Positions 1 to 12,111 are shown, counted from the first letter of the stretch. The stretch is 64,000 nucleotides of DNA from Spodoptera frugiperda (GCF_023101765.2 NC_064213.1:1674001-1738000); one strand, 5' to 3'. Translations and numbers: made by a program. Notes: a model not told the origin generated them from the sequence alone.

Positions 1-292
1 TTATTAAAAAATGTTGTGAATGGTACTTCGTCGCCTTACATTGCTCAATGTTTACATATGTTCAGTTAAAATTTCAAGCATTTTCCTGATTGGAAATTAA
101 TATTCGGGCAATTTGCGAAGAAACGTAAAGTCGAGTGAAAGTTTTTAATTAAAGTTTTTGCAAATTCATTGACTTGTTCGTTTGATATCGTTCTTTGTAT
201 TTGGCAGGTTTGTTTTAGAAAAGTAATATTTTAATGTTTGTTTTCATGTTAAATCATACTGAAAAAAATAATTAAGTAATTTTGATCTAGTC
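1..292. other. AT-rich stretch, nothing recognised
   Basis: No open frame of useful length, repeat or splice-bounded exon was recognised here. Composition matches the rest of the non-coding DNA in the window. Confidence 0.6.
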
Positions 293-344
293 TAACAAGC
301 GTTAAAATTCAAAAGTGCAACCTTTTGACTTTTAACGCTTGTTA
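293..344. repeat. Near-perfect inverted repeat (hairpin)
   Basis: Two 22-base arms (293-314 and 323-344) are reverse complements with one mismatch and are separated by an 8-base loop. The arm begins TAACAAGCGTTAAAA. It could be the tip of a decayed palindromic element, a cruciform-forming site or a small hairpin RNA source. Nothing in the flanks decides between these. Confidence 0.75.
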
Positions 345-451
345 ATCAAATATTTGCATTTTTTTATTTTATCTTCGACCTTAATTTGCTTGTAAATTCA
401 AGCTTTAGAAGAAAAAGGACCAAACATATTGACGGTGATAGCAATAAATAA

Positions 452-631
452 AATTATTATGTTTTTTGGCTTACTCACGTAATTATTTGACGAGAAACTC
501 GACTGTTTCCAAGCCATACTATAGAGGTTCATATTTATGAGCAACATTCCACGCCACACGACCTAGCGACAGTCGCCGCGTCGTGTTCCTCGTCAAATAA
601 TTACGCGAGTAAGCCGAAAAACATAATAATT
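452..631. mobile_element. MITE with ~50-bp terminal inverted repeats
   Basis: The ends read AATTATTATG...CATAATAATT and the inverted arms run about 452-503 and 580-631 with only a few mismatches, sharing GGCTTACTC and TAATTATTTGACGAG. The ~75-bp core has no coding capacity. A second, reverse-oriented and partly deleted copy lies at 32457-32606, which shows this is a dispersed family. The target duplication is ambiguous because the flanks are AT-rich, so the superfamily is not assigned. Confidence 0.8.
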
Positions 632-1590
632 AATTTAAGATGTCTCACGAAAGTTATAATATAACCAGGAATAAGATTGATTTTATGTTTAGTCAGACAC
701 ATTTTAAATATAATGAATTTGAATATCTTCAATTGTTGTATACTCGTATTTTATCAATTCACACAAAAGAAAGTTCGATCTATCATTAGTAACTCTGTCT
801 ATTTCTACAGGGAATTAAAGGCGTGATCGGCTGTACATATTATGCATACATAAGTCATTATGTTAATCATTTGTATATGGTAGTTAAGTGTTAATTTATG
901 TACGCCATTAAGTGTTAGTCCTTGGAGAATAACATGCGTTTATTGTGGTACTATATCAATGGACTTGATTAATTGAAATCATATACATATGTATGTTTAC
1001 ATGTATAAATGTTTTGTGTAATGGTTTATCGTTGAAGGTTATTATTGCATGTTGTATTTTTGACAAAAGTTCGTTCGGTTTTAATCGTAGTTAATCATCA
1101 TCATATCAACTACGAGACGTTCATTGCTGAACATAGGCCTTCCCAACCGTGGTGTATTGTTTATGAAAATTACAATCTTAACAATATTTAAAGATAGGTA
1201 TTTTTACTTACCTAAGTAATTGAATATATAGTGTCATGGCTGATCGCTTACCAACAGGTGACCAGTCTGCTCATTTATGGAATAGGATTCCATAAAAAGT
1301 AAAATTATAACATTTTATTTAAAAAATATCTATCACTATCTATCATTATCTATCACTTTATACAACTTAATAACACTGCTGCATTTTATACTATTCATAA
1401 TATTCTCAACTAGCCTGGTACACTCTTCAATGTAAAGTTACTATTAAATTATTGGTAATTTAATTACCACAATCAATACATTTGACTGACAATTTTCGAG
1501 AACAAAATGAAAAGAAAATCACTGTAGAGATCAAAGACTACAAACAAAATGCTACCGAATTTTCTTAGTTAAAATTGTTTTTTTTTTCAG
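632..1590. other. Non-coding DNA with two repeat fragments
   Basis: No gene is supported. Around 1094-1165 is a fragment I recognise from lepidopteran LINE-type repeats (core CATTGCTGAACATAGGCCT). At 1236-1299 is the end of a family A repeat (CGCTTACC then CAGGTGACC, ending CCATAAAAA). The rest is AT-rich with nothing recognised. Confidence 0.55.
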
Positions 1591-1665
1591 GTGCGCGGCC
1601 ATAGTGAAGCAAAATAGCTGTAGACGTGAGAATAGACAACATGTTACTACTTTTTTGGTTGAGAG
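1591..1665 (+). other. Candidate 5' exon with a short upstream ORF start
   Basis: A strong splice acceptor (a pyrimidine run ending TTTTTTTCAG at 1590) and a consensus donor (GAGAG/GTAAGA at 1665/1666) bound a 75-nt segment. It holds one ATG at 1641 in a good insect start context (GACAACATG), followed by 25 nt that would encode MLLLFWLR and part of a ninth codon. If spliced to the candidate exon at 35629 the frame stops after 14 codons, so the ATG would be a short upstream ORF rather than a signal peptide. Spliced elsewhere, it could be the start of a secreted protein. The exon call rests on splice signals alone; no protein family is recognised. Confidence 0.42.
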
Positions 1666-1844
1666 GTAAGACAAATTGTTTTTTTTTTGCGATTAGTACG
1701 TTTTGTTAATTTATTTTTCTCTGTAAACTATGTAGAATTAAAGCGTAAGCGTCAAAATAAACGTAAAGTAACATCTATTGATTGGTTCTTAGTAGTATTT
1801 TCCTAATTTATAACATACACTAAACATTCGGCGCTTTAAATAAT

Positions 1845-1995
1845 TATCTTGAACTAGTGAACTCGGCAAACATCCACCTTTAAACCTTTCCTGGACTTCC
1901 ACAAATAATTCAAGACCAAAATTAGCTAAATCGGTCCAGCCGATCCCGAATTTTAGTGAGACTAACGAAGAGCAATTGGTTTTTATGTATAGAGA
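1845..1995 (+). repeat. Family F repeat (non-LTR 3'-end type fragment)
   Basis: Resembles 18988-19142: both run from an ACTAGTGAACTCGGCAAAC-type start to TTTTAGTGAGACTAACGAAG and AGCAATTG. I recognise this layout as a common lepidopteran interspersed repeat, probably the 3' part of a non-LTR retrotransposon; the clade cannot be fixed here. Confidence 0.6.
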
Positions 1996-2822
1996 TATCT
2001 TTATGACTCATAAATTCTAAATATATTTTGATGACTTTAAAAGCAACTTTATTTGGCATCTGTTAGCCCAAGTTGCATTATGTCACTCTCATTCTATGAA
2101 GCGTGCAAAACATCCGACATGGGCCGCCAAAACTATGCAATATAATACAGTATCGGAAAAGATGACGTGATGACATGTCAAGTGAAATCAACTTAAGAAA
2201 CTGGGTATCAATTAAAAAGAATGGTTCTTGTAATAATCTCTTGTTGTCAATCTTAAGCTACAAATCTATATATTAATACGTGATGCAAATACCTTTCGAC
2301 CCCTTTTTACGAAAATTGCGCCGACGTATGAGCATAAAATTTGGTACACTTATAGTTTATGTGTAGGAGAAGTACAGAACGCTAATATTTTTCAAAAATA
2401 ATGCTTATGAAGTACATTAAATCAATAAATAAAACATTACACACACTACCATAGCATAGTATCTGATCACGCATAGTATGTGATCGTATTTGACAAAACG
2501 TCAAAATTGACAGATTGCGATGATACTCTCACGTCTCATATGAATAGAGTTTTCCTGTTTACGATGCGCCGGAATATATTAATTTGAATTTTACAAAACT
2601 AATAGCAATTCGTTAAATAAAAATTATCCTTGAACGTATGTTAAGTGGTATTGTAAATTAAATCGTATATGGTCGAATTTCGACCACTAGGCGACCACTA
2701 GTACTACAAATTATACAAATGCGGAAGCAAATTTAGAGTAGAAAACCCCAGAGCAGACAATATTTTTTCAAAGATTTTATTATGTTTAAGAATTTTCATA
2801 AAGCTTTTTTCATTTTCATATA
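1996..2822. other. Non-coding DNA with a lepidopteran repeat (~2268-2560)
   Basis: No coding frame is supported. About 2268-2560 resembles a widespread lepidopteran repeat (TTTTTACGAAAATTGCG, later AATAAATAAAACATTACACA), recognised from memory only. There is no second copy in the window to confirm it. The last ~260 bases lead into the foldback element. Confidence 0.4.
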
Positions 2823-4643
2823 CAGGGTGTCCCTGAAGTCGACGTCCAACAGACACCAGATGATCGGCAAGGTTCCAAATGTTATCAGAAAAATATAAAA
2901 AAAATTCTAAGTCCTACAGTTTTTAAATTACAGTGACTTATGTGTTATCCACGAAAAAGTACACCCTGTGCCAGTCTTTTGACTCTTGTTGCTACAAATC
3001 TTTATTTTTTCGTCTGCAGTCTTCCTTACATTATCCTGAATAGTGCTCCAGTAATATGGAATCATAAATTCTTAGCCAACTGCTTTAGATTGGAAAACAT
3101 TGTTAGTTTTAGAGGAACCAAATACTCTGAATAAAATTTTCACCTTACTTTAAGTGACTGTACTGAATAAATTATGTATGGCGCTAGTAGTGGCAAATTT
3201 CACCAAAGTTGGCGCATTTAATGAGGATTATAAAATGGTATAGCACTTTGCAAATTATTTCTTAAATTCGACACAAAAAAGATTTTTCTACGAAACTCCG
3301 TTTCGATGAATTTATTTGAATTTACTAAAAATTCTTCTAGTGTACTCAAATCACACGTTACAACCTCGTATGCACTAGACAACACTTTGCACGCAATTTT
3401 TTATCGAAAATCAGCGAGGATATCTTGTCAAACAACATTGTCTGTTTACCCGTGATTTTGCTTGCAACATTCGTCGGCAATATTATCGCTAGACGAACTG
3501 GTGTTGTGCATATCGAGCCATCGTACTCGGGCTTCGGCATTTTAGCTGAGAACTGGCCTTTTTGCGCCGTGTTGATAATTTATTTTTTAAATTATTTTTT
3601 GCTTTACCTGCAATTCCTTGTAACGGTGCAAATAACTCTTTCTCGACAAACTAAAGAATATTTGATACTTCATCCCGCATTTGATCACAAGGCATGAACA
3701 CGTAACTTAATCGGAGGATTCACCCATTTTTTTTTTTTTTTTGATGCGGATATGACGAATAATTGTGCGTAAGGGCTCATGTACACCATACCACTACCGC
3801 GTCGATATGCTGTATACATGACGCTGCCGCGTCCGTTCCTTTTGATTTTACTACACATTTGATAATGTGTTTGATGCACTATGAACATCATATTGCAATC
3901 ATTCAATATTATTTAGTGAAACATGATACACAACATCAGTTCCTCTAGTAAGTCTAGTAATATTGCCGACGAAAGCTGCAAGCGAAATCATGAGTAGACA
4001 GACAATGTTGTTTGACAAGAGATCCTCGCTGATTTGCAACATGATGATGGCAAATCGCTTGCAAAGTGTTGTGTAGTGCACACGAGGTTGTAATGTATGA
4101 TTTGAGTACACTAGAAGAAATATTAGTAAAATCAAATAAATTCATCGAAACGGAGTTTCGTTGAAAAATCTTTTTTTGTGTCGAATTTAAGAAATAATTT
4201 GCAAAGTGCTATACCATTTTATAATCCTCATTAAATGCGCCAACTTTGGTGAAATTTGCCACTACTAGCGCCATACATAATTTATTCAGTACAGTCACTT
4301 AAAGTAAGGTGAAAATTTTATTCAGAGTATTTGGTTCCTCTAAAACTAACAATATTTTCCAATCTAAAGCAGTTGGCTAAGAATTTATGATTCCATATTA
4401 CTGGAGCACTATTCAGGATAATGTAAGGAAGACTGCAGACGAAAAAAAAAGATTTGTATTAAAGATTTGTAGCAAAAAGAGTCAAAAGACTGGCACAGGG
4501 TGGCACACTTTTTCGTGGATAACACAAAAGTGGCCGTAATTTAAAAACTGTAGGACTTTGATTTTTTTTATATTTTTCTGATAACAGTTGGAACCCTGCT
4601 GATCATCTAGTGCCCGTTGGACGTCGATTTCAGGGACACCCTG
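2823..4643. mobile_element. Foldback transposon, ~1.82 kb, with ~0.7-kb inverted arms
   Basis: The element starts CAGGGTGTCCCTGAA and ends with the inverse, TTCAGGGACACCCTG. Arms 2823-3510 and about 3929-4643 are inverted copies that stay alignable throughout, with scattered substitutions and small indels. The unique core (about 3511-3928) contains a 15-base T run and no convincing gene. TATA flanks both ends (2819-2822 and 4644-4647) and is either the target duplication or an extension of the inverted repeat. Open frames of 60-90 codons in the arms are hydrophobic and low complexity, and resemble no transposase. It is non-autonomous; the superfamily is unknown. Confidence 0.88.
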
Positions 4644-4662
4644 TATACCTACCATATACTTG

Positions 4663-4971
4663 GCTTTTTTATGGACTAAGCCAGTAAACGAGCAGATAGA
4701 TCACCTGATAGAAAGCAATCGCTGCCGTCCATGTAGTACATACACTTGAAACACCAGAGGCGTTACAAGTGCTTTTGGGGGTTAGGAATTTAAGGGTTGT
4801 TAGGGAATCGGGGATTGGGAAAATTGGAAATTGGTAACAGGGCCTTAGGTAATTTCACTCACACAACGAAACACAAAGCAAGCGTTGTTTCACGTTGGAT
4901 TGCTGTGAAGCCGTGGTATCACTCCGGTCGAGCCGTCCGGGCCCATTCGTGCCGAAGCATGGCTCTCCCAG
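4663..4971 (-). repeat. Family A repeat, near full length
   Basis: Read on the minus strand it runs from GGGAGAGCCATGCTTCGGCA through a middle with TCCCTAACAACCCTTAAATT to GTGATCTATCTGC and a terminal CCATAAAAAAG-type A-rich tail. The near-complete partner is at 49060-49302. Shorter pieces lie at 1236, 11957, 13108, 25030, 25600, 39684, 42135, 46345, 48560, 50757 and 60555. The A-rich end suggests retroposition. The open frame at 4797-5030 crosses the repeat and is not a gene. Confidence 0.75.
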
Positions 4972-5510
4972 ACATAGCTTACCCGGTCTATTTAAATCGT
5001 ACTATTTTTTCTAAAAAATCTAATGCATAAAACCTAATCCCCATCAACCTTTGTACCAATCAGGTGTGCCAATGACTCAGCTCGTATCTAGTGCTGGCAC
5101 TCGACACTTCCTAGCTTCACCTGTATTCTATTTCATCATATCAGTATATAAACGGACGGCTGAAACTATTCTTAGAAACAATACGTTATTTATGTCTATT
5201 GCTAGTCTATTGTATTAATAAGATCAATACGTAACAAAATAATGGAAGGCTATTGTGTGGCTTAATATCATAAGATGATTTTTGATTGAATGAATCTGTG
5301 AGACGTACGTTAAATCTTTAGTTAAACGTGTCTGTATTAAGGAGAATGTGACTTTTTATTAAAATTTGTAATATAATAGTAGTTAGTAGTAGTAATAGGT
5401 AAGTGCGATTAGTTTATTTGATACATCAAAACTGATAAATAAAATTGGAGGGTCTGATTGTAATATACTAGATATTACTGATTTTTGCTAAATACGTAAG
5501 AATATACGTG
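4972..5510. other. AT-rich stretch, nothing recognised
   Basis: No open frames, repeats or splice-bounded segments were recognised. Confidence 0.5.
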
Positions 5511-5592
5511 TTTGTTCCGGTTAATCTCTGAAATAGCTGGACTGATTTTGACGGGACTTTTATTGGCAGGTAGCTGATATACAAAGAAGTAT
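5511..5592 (+). repeat. Family F repeat fragment
   Basis: Contains TTGTTCCGGTTAATCTCTG, GCTGGACTGATTTTGACGGG and CAGGTAGCTGAT. This is typical of the 3' region of lepidopteran non-LTR repeats; the same kind of tail occurs near 47640. Confidence 0.5.
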
Positions 5593-5634
5593 CTCACTTT
5601 TCCATAATACATAATTAACGTGAGCAAAGCTGGG

Positions 5635-5845
5635 GCCCAACTTTAACAGAACCACAGATGGGGCCCAGTAGGGCTGATGCCTGATCCGGAGCTACAGACT
5701 AACTCTGAGTTTACCAGCTGCTCCGGCTCGAAAACCAGGCTTAGGAACGGGGTGGATTTTAATCAGTAAGAGTCTGACACTTCCTCTCGCCTCACGCAAG
5801 GTGGTAGAAGCCATTGGATGATATTCCCCTCTCAAAAAATAAAAA
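5635..5845 (+). repeat. Family B repeat, near full length
   Basis: Runs from ACCACAGATGGGGCCCAGTA through GATCCGGAGCTAC, GGAACGGGGTGG and AGTAAGAGTCTGACACTTCC to a C/T-rich then A-rich end (CCCCTCTCAAAAAATAAAAA). About fourteen copies or pieces occur in the window, mostly on the plus strand. It has a retroposon-like A-rich end, but I see no clear A/B-box promoter, so class is left open. Confidence 0.75.
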
Positions 5846-6334
5846 AGCGTATAGAAGCACTAGACCAACAAGACAATAGCTAAACAATCATCGCGAAATT
5901 ATTTTATGCTTTTCATTTATTTATTCTTGGTTTCTTGCCAAAAGCAATTTACAATGGACAACGATTCCTAAGCCTGTTGATACATCGTAAAAATTACATT
6001 CGCACGATATATTTTGGAAGAATGTTAGCTATAAAACAAATTAGGATGGAAGTAAATATGTATGTAGCTAATGAGATTATTTGTTTTAGTAGTTAGCATA
6101 GATTTGAGTAGAATATATCATTTGTTTTGATTAGCTAATTTGTCATATCCAAGTAAATAAATGTCACAATATTAAGAATAATGAAGATACAGTTAAAATT
6201 AATTCTTCATTCTGTTTGCCGATTTAAAATAGACTTTATTGACTTTTCTTATTTTCACGTGAAACTGTTATTGTATTACAAATGCTATATGGGATAAACT
6301 ATATTTTATGGAATCAATATTGTAACATTATTTA
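5846..6334. other. AT-rich stretch, nothing recognised
   Basis: No gene, repeat or structural signal recognised. Confidence 0.5.
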
Positions 6335-6524
6335 AAAATCATTGACAAACGATGAAGGAAAAACATCGTGAGAAAACCTGGCCAATAAATAACCTGAAAA
6401 TATATTTTCTAATTATAAGTTTGAAATCGCCAACCCGCATTGAGCAAGCGTGGTGATTAATGCTTAAACCTTCTCCGTGTGAGAAGAGGCTTTGGTCTGA
6501 TAGACTGTTGATGTGATTAGTGTT
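6335..6524 (+). repeat. SINE family D, 5'-truncated
   Basis: Matches the 3' body of the D family: GACAAACGATGAAGGAA, AACATCGTGAG, AACCCGCATTGAGCAAGCG, CAAACC/TTCTCCGTGTGAG and a final TGTTGATGTGATTAG. The tRNA-like head is missing. Compare 31868-32146 and 62702-62999, which retain it. Confidence 0.75.
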
Positions 6525-7084
6525 AAACAATGTACATATTTAAACCAACACACACAAATTATTAAACTAAACACTCGACACCTATGACCGGCTATTTAAT
6601 GATACCAAAATAACATTCAAATTATATTATTTTTACAAACTGTGTTATCCGGACATGCCAATTTCGAGAACATTTAGACATTTAGCTCCATGTCAGTGGG
6701 CGTTAGAAGTATGCCGCGAACTATCTGAATGAAATAAACTAGATTAAATGGCGTATCGGATTAATGTTCAGGAAAGATGTGGGCCTGAAAAAATGTTACA
6801 GCGGAAATCGTCGAGGCTATTGCGACGAGATTGGTTTTTATCCGATTGTGTAGAAGAAGGTTGTGTGTTGAGTGTGTGTGTTAGTGTTTGTCTAGTTTCT
6901 ATAGTATTTCTGAATAGTAGATAATATCATGAGATGAAGTTTTGTTGGTTCACAAAAGTAATCGTAGGTTTCTGTTTTTAGTCCTGATATTATAAGTTAG
7001 GCTTATTTTACTTCGCGTGGACATATCATTTGGAGATCGTATACAGTATATTTTAAGCACTGTACGATTGGCATATGGCAGCGT
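6525..7084. other. Non-coding, nothing recognised
   Basis: No supported gene or repeat. A short TGTGTGTTAGTG-rich segment lies near 6865-6890. Confidence 0.5.
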
Positions 7085-7195
7085 GAAGCGAGTTCAACTC
7101 TTTTTATGAGTCACAAATTGTTGTTTCGTATCTGGGTGTCAAGTGTAAACGCACCCACGACACAGCAGAAACTCTTAGTGCGGGTTACGTAAAAA
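7085..7195 (+). repeat. SINE family E, body fragment
   Basis: Shares the E-family body: AGTCACAAATTGTTGTTTCG, ATCTGGGTGTC, AAACGCACCCACGACAC and a CTTAGTGCGGGTTAC end. It lacks the tRNA-like head that is seen at 14512-14690 and 38215-38500. Confidence 0.7.
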
Positions 7196-7789
7196 AAGCA
7201 TTTATAGTAATAAGAATAAGTTTATCGAAATTATTATTGATAAATTAAAATGAAAAACTCTCATACCCACCAAACAAATGTACGCCCCAAAAACAAAACA
7301 AATAATCACTACAGCACCTCAGCCACCTACCTATCTACGAACGAAAAAGTGAAAACGCAATATCCAGAGAGAAGCCAACTTGGTCGAATTAAGTGAAACG
7401 TATCGCGTATTAAGTTACCATCTGCCGCCTTTGAACATTTAACTTGCAACTTAGTTTTGCGCTAGGTAATTGTATTATTGCCTGTATGTAGGGCGACCAA
7501 GTTTAACTTGCTGGAAATTGGATAAAAACTCTTCTTGTAGCTTTTGTCTTACATCTAGAAGTTTTGTTAGTCAGAGCTGGAAGTAACTTGTATTACGTTG
7601 TTAGTTATGTCATCGAGACGACTTCTCCGTTTATTACGTTTGTTATACGTATTGGAAACTGGTAGAAGATGGGAATATATAGCTATGTTTGAAGAGAAAG
7701 TATAATTAGTCATAGTTAGAGTCATTTATTGTAATCATGTAGTTTACAATGTGTTACAAAATACATTGGTACATAATATATGACCCTTT
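7196..7789. other. Non-coding, nothing recognised
   Basis: No gene, repeat or exon with paired splice signals was recognised. Confidence 0.5.
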
Positions 7790-7948
7790 TTTAGGGAAAA
7801 CATCATCAAATGACTTTTCTTGCCTTGGGCGAGGCGAGGGGAGTGTCAAACTCTTACTGACTAAAAACCACCCCGTTCCTACTCCTGCTTTTTGAGCCGG
7901 AGCCCCGGTAAACCCGCTAGGTAGTCCGCAGTGACCCTGCTAGGGCAC
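7790..7948 (-). repeat. Family B repeat
   Basis: Minus-strand copy: from AGTCATTTGATG and the GGGCGAGGCGAGGGGAG block to AACCACCCCGTTCCTACTCC and TAGGTAGTCCGCAG on the plus strand. Confidence 0.75.
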
Positions 7949-10439
7949 AGCAATATAGAAGTATTTTAAATGTCATACTAGGTCCATGGTCCATTTACCT
8001 ATCCATCTAGTGCTATTACATAAACTTAATCCAGTATTTTGACAAAAAAACACTATTTTGAAAAATAAAAATAGTAGTACAGAAGTGACAACGTTGTTGT
8101 ATGATAAACGATTGTATACTGTACCGAACCCATCGAAACAGAGTTCGGCGCGATTGGCGCTCGAAACAACCAACCAATCAAATCAGAGCTCATTACTTTA
8201 AACGTAGAGCAAACTCATACTAAGGGTACTGTACTGTTACATGTTTATTGCAATAATAACGTTACAATAATTTGCAGTCACCCTTCTCACAAGTGTGGGA
8301 AAGCAATAGTTTCCTTGTTGGCTCCAATTTCATAGAACATACAGTTCACTTCCTTGTAACAGGTACGTAACCAACATATATAGGTAGAAATTGTACGAGT
8401 ACGGAAACTTTAGTTGATTAAAACAACAAGTTCACAAACTTTTTGGATAACCTTCGAAGGCTCAGGCTAAAGGGTTGACGAACGTTCTCTAGGTACATAA
8501 TAGGGATGATGACGGGGTATGAAAATTAAAAATGTAATTAGTCCGTCAGTTAGGTAATGGAAAATATTTGAATCATATTTTTTTATTTTGTCATATTCAA
8601 TAACAATACTTATATAAAATAAAATGAATCAAAGTTTACTAATGAAACATGATTACATTTCAATATAACATCCAATTATATAAACACTTGTGCGAAATTG
8701 TCTAATCGATTTTAATCATATTTTAAAGATTCAGAAAATGGTTTGAAAATACCAAATACTCCTCTATTTTTAATTTGTAACTTCACTACATAAATGAAAT
8801 AATTTAGATAATATCTTTTAAATAATATAATCGGAGTTTTAAAGTAATAAGGTACCTGTATTTATCATTCGTACGGCCAAAACAAGGGCACAGATTTCAT
8901 GGCCATTAAACAAATTAATTAAAACGTACTTAGGTGTTGGGTAGGTATGAGACTAAGGCTTTGTCTTCGAAATTACTTTAGAAAGGACCTAAAAGACTTA
9001 GCAAATTAGTTGCTATGCTCAAATTATTCTCTAATAAAGCTAGTTAATTAACAAATAACTTTTGTTTATGAAGTTTTAAAAATATTTGTTTTCAATTTCA
9101 TCAATTTTAAATTGAGATTTATTTAAATAAATTACAGTTGAATAGATCTTGGTCAATTTGGTTAACATGTCTAAGCAAAGCTAATCTAATAACATTCAAA
9201 ATCTAATAACATGCAACAACTCAATCTAATACAATTTTCATTGAGCAATTTCAGTTAACGCTTTTCTGCGTATTGCTCAGAGAAAAACAGTAGGAGCTAT
9301 CACTAAGTCCGACCCTGTATGACTACTGTTAAAAGTAAGCTCTGCGGTGTTTCATGCCAGTTTTCAATGGGAATAATGAACTTCGCGATTCTCGGCACGG
9401 TCCACTGCAATTGACTTGGCATGGAAGCTGGCTAGTTGTTGATGCGGTATACTTGGTAGCAATTTGTGACCATAAATTTTTACGTTATTTTAGACTTAAG
9501 TTAAACCTATAATAAATGCACCGAGCGTCACTGATAGACAGATTGACGGACAATTAAATTTGACGTTTCAAAAGTGCCTAATTAAGGATTAATTGATATA
9601 AATGCGTTGACTTTGATTTTGAAACTTTAAAATGCTTCAAAATAATTTCAATTTGTTTCAGGTATGCTAATAGTATAAGAAATGAATTTACGGCCAAATG
9701 ACTTGAAACTATTGCCACAAACTTTATTTTATCACAGTTTTGTAAAATTCGGAAAAAATAATAATATTACTATGAACAAATCACTAATTAGACTTAGGAC
9801 TTCTTGAACAGCAATGTCATTTACAACCATTTTAAAATTATAGCCTTGCACCTTAATAAACAAATCCAAATTAAAACCAAACACCACAATCACAGCCATA
9901 TCCTCAATTTCCAAAGTCTTGGACGGCTTTCTTACAAAATTGCATTATCCAGTTAAAGGCGAACGTTGTTACATTATATTCACGAACAAAACTGAGACGG
10001 CTGTGAACAAACTTGGTTAGTCGCGATGATTCAATACAATTACCAAAACTCCCCCCTTTTCCTCACTGACTGACAGTCGGGTGAAAAACAAGATGGCGAT
10101 CTGTCAAAAAGAATGAAAATGAATAGCGAGTGTTATTTTTTTCGTTTTGAATTAAATGTTGCATATTTTGGGATGTTTGTTTAGTTTTAAGGTGCTTTTC
10201 TACTAGAAATGTGCAATCCTACGTTGGTGTGGAAGTCCAAGTGATATTCATTGGTTAGCACTGGTAGAAACGGACTCAGCTATGTTTTTATATGGAAAGA
10301 TGTATTGTGTGTTATGGATGCGTGCTATGGATGTGTGTTATGGCTTCCGTTCTATCGACACATTGCATATTCGAGCGCATCTTCCTCGCACAGCTACATA
10401 GCTTACTCTGAGTGCAAACAGTGACAAAGACGTACAGGG
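7949..10439. other. Long non-coding stretch, nothing recognised
   Basis: About 2.5 kb of AT-rich sequence. The two open frames over 60 codons (7973-8173 and 9732-9914, both minus) are low-complexity and show no family resemblance or codon structure, so they are not called. No repeat family is recognised with confidence. Part of a large intron or intergenic spacer is the simplest reading. Confidence 0.5.
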
Positions 10440-10523
10440 TTGTTTTTAGTCAATAAGAGTCTGACACTCTCTCTCGCTCACATAAGGTGGAAAACATTAG
10501 ATGATTTTTCCCTCTTATTAAAA
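10440..10523 (+). repeat. Family B repeat, 3' fragment
   Basis: Begins at GTTTTTAGTCAATAAGAGTC and ends at TTTTTCCCTCTTATTAAAAA, matching the tail half of family B. Confidence 0.7.
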
Positions 10524-11142
10524 AACTACAAAACTGTTCTCTTCTATAAGATACTATAATAATGTATAATATAATATCAATCGCAAATAAACACCAACTC
10601 CTTCCTGTTTCCCTTACGCTTTAACCCAATTTTTCCTACAACCTCTTAAAAGTCCTGCAAATGACATTGCCGACCGTTCTCGCCCTTGACACTTAAACAA
10701 CTTCTGAAGAACCGAAATAAACAGGAAAACCCGTCGAATAACATTAAAAACCATATCGTTTCGATCTCGATTCGATCTCAAAACGATAAACTTGGAGCAC
10801 AATACTTCTACAAAGCTTTACGATCTTTTTTATTGGGGACGCACTTAAAACTTATATACGATACCGTATGATGGCTGTCCATTATTTTATTTTTCCCTTT
10901 TGTTGTACAGAAATACACTTTGTTGCGTTTTAAGTAAGGTACTTTTCTAATGGACGTTGAGTATTTGAAGATTAAAGTATCCCTTTTTTGGTAAGGGTTG
11001 AGAGGAGGTTTATTTTTGGTAGCTTGGTTATTTGGTATAATGATATACCTGTAATGTAATTAAATTCATTAAATCATTGATTAAATTATTCGGCACAACA
11101 CAAACCTACTCTTTTAGTAAATTCTCTTCTTAATATATATTT
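10524..11142. other. Non-coding, nothing recognised
   Basis: Two overlapping opposite-strand frames of ~61 codons (10614-10802 minus, 10686-10871 plus) have no recognisable features and are not called. Confidence 0.45.
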
Positions 11143-11290
11143 TTAAACGTGGTGTAACCCACACTAGTACTTTTACAAACATAAAAATTCACATACAAAT
11201 GACACAAAGAATTGCACCTCGTGGAAATCAAACCCGCTGCACATTACGCGACAGCTGGTTGTCCAGCCATCGCGCCTACTGTGCAGTCGA
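11143..11290 (-). repeat. SINE family E with tRNA-like head
   Basis: On the minus strand, a head with CGATGGCTGGACAACCAGCT and GCGGGTTTGATTTCC (B-box position) is followed by the E body. It is diverged and has no clear target duplication. Confidence 0.7.
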
Positions 11291-11956
11291 ATAATTCGTT
11301 TGAAATGAACTTATAACAGAATAGGATAGCAATAACGCAAGATAATATGACGCTAATTATTAAAAAAAAAACTCCCAACCTCAAAACATACTATTTAGTA
11401 CAACCCAGGTCAATGAACGACTCAAAAAGAACCCAAGTTTCCTCCAATACTTCTTTCTAAGCAAAACCATGAAAAAGCAATATCCACAAGGTCATTGGCA
11501 ACTAACAAAAAAATCCGTCACATGAAATTTCTTTCAAAATCATTTCAGGGCGGATCCTTACTTTCAAGGATAAAAAAGTGTGTAGAAAAATCCGTGTTTT
11601 GTTACTGAGTTGAGTTCAAAGCGATAAACTTCCAGTCACGCGGAAGTGACGAGCACCTTGCTCGTTAAAGGCTCCTAGTACCGGCGGAGTGTGCGTTAAT
11701 CTGTCGGGGACACTTTTGTACTATTTAGTTTTGTGATGGGATTTTTTGAAAAAAAATGTGCAAGAAAATGAGTTCTGAAATCGAAAAACATAAATTGTAG
11801 GTAGGCTCACCTATATTACACGGAATACATAACACAACTGGTGAATAGTGAGTGTTATGTATTCTACATTATACATATATTTTTTGTACAATAAAGAAAT
11901 TATTCAGAAACCGTTCGAGGTTAAAAATTATGGTGTTAATGGACCTCCAGCAACTT
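11291..11956. other. Non-coding, nothing recognised
   Basis: No gene or repeat recognised. A slightly GC-richer patch at 11630-11710 has no open frame. Confidence 0.45.
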
Positions 11957-12058
11957 CACTTACACATCGCAAGCGTTATTTCACGTCGGTTTTCTGTTAT
12001 ATCGTGGTATCACTTTGGTCGAGCCAGCCCATTCGTGCCGAAAAATGGTTCTGCCACA
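11957..12058 (-). repeat. Family A repeat fragment
   Basis: Same segment and orientation as the right half of 4663-4971 (GCAAGCGTTATTTCACGTCG, TCGTGGTATCACTTTGGTCG, CCCATTCGTGCCGAA). The overlapping open frames at 11848-12082 derive from it. Confidence 0.7.
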
Positions 12059-12111
12059 TTTAAATCACTCAAATGTAAATGAAATAAAATATCTAGATCT
12101 TTTTTCAAATA

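Noticed and set aside
3425..4145. 60-90 codon hydrophobic frames in the foldback arms
   Set aside because: Present in both arms in different frames, with no transposase-like motif; a by-product of the inverted repeat.
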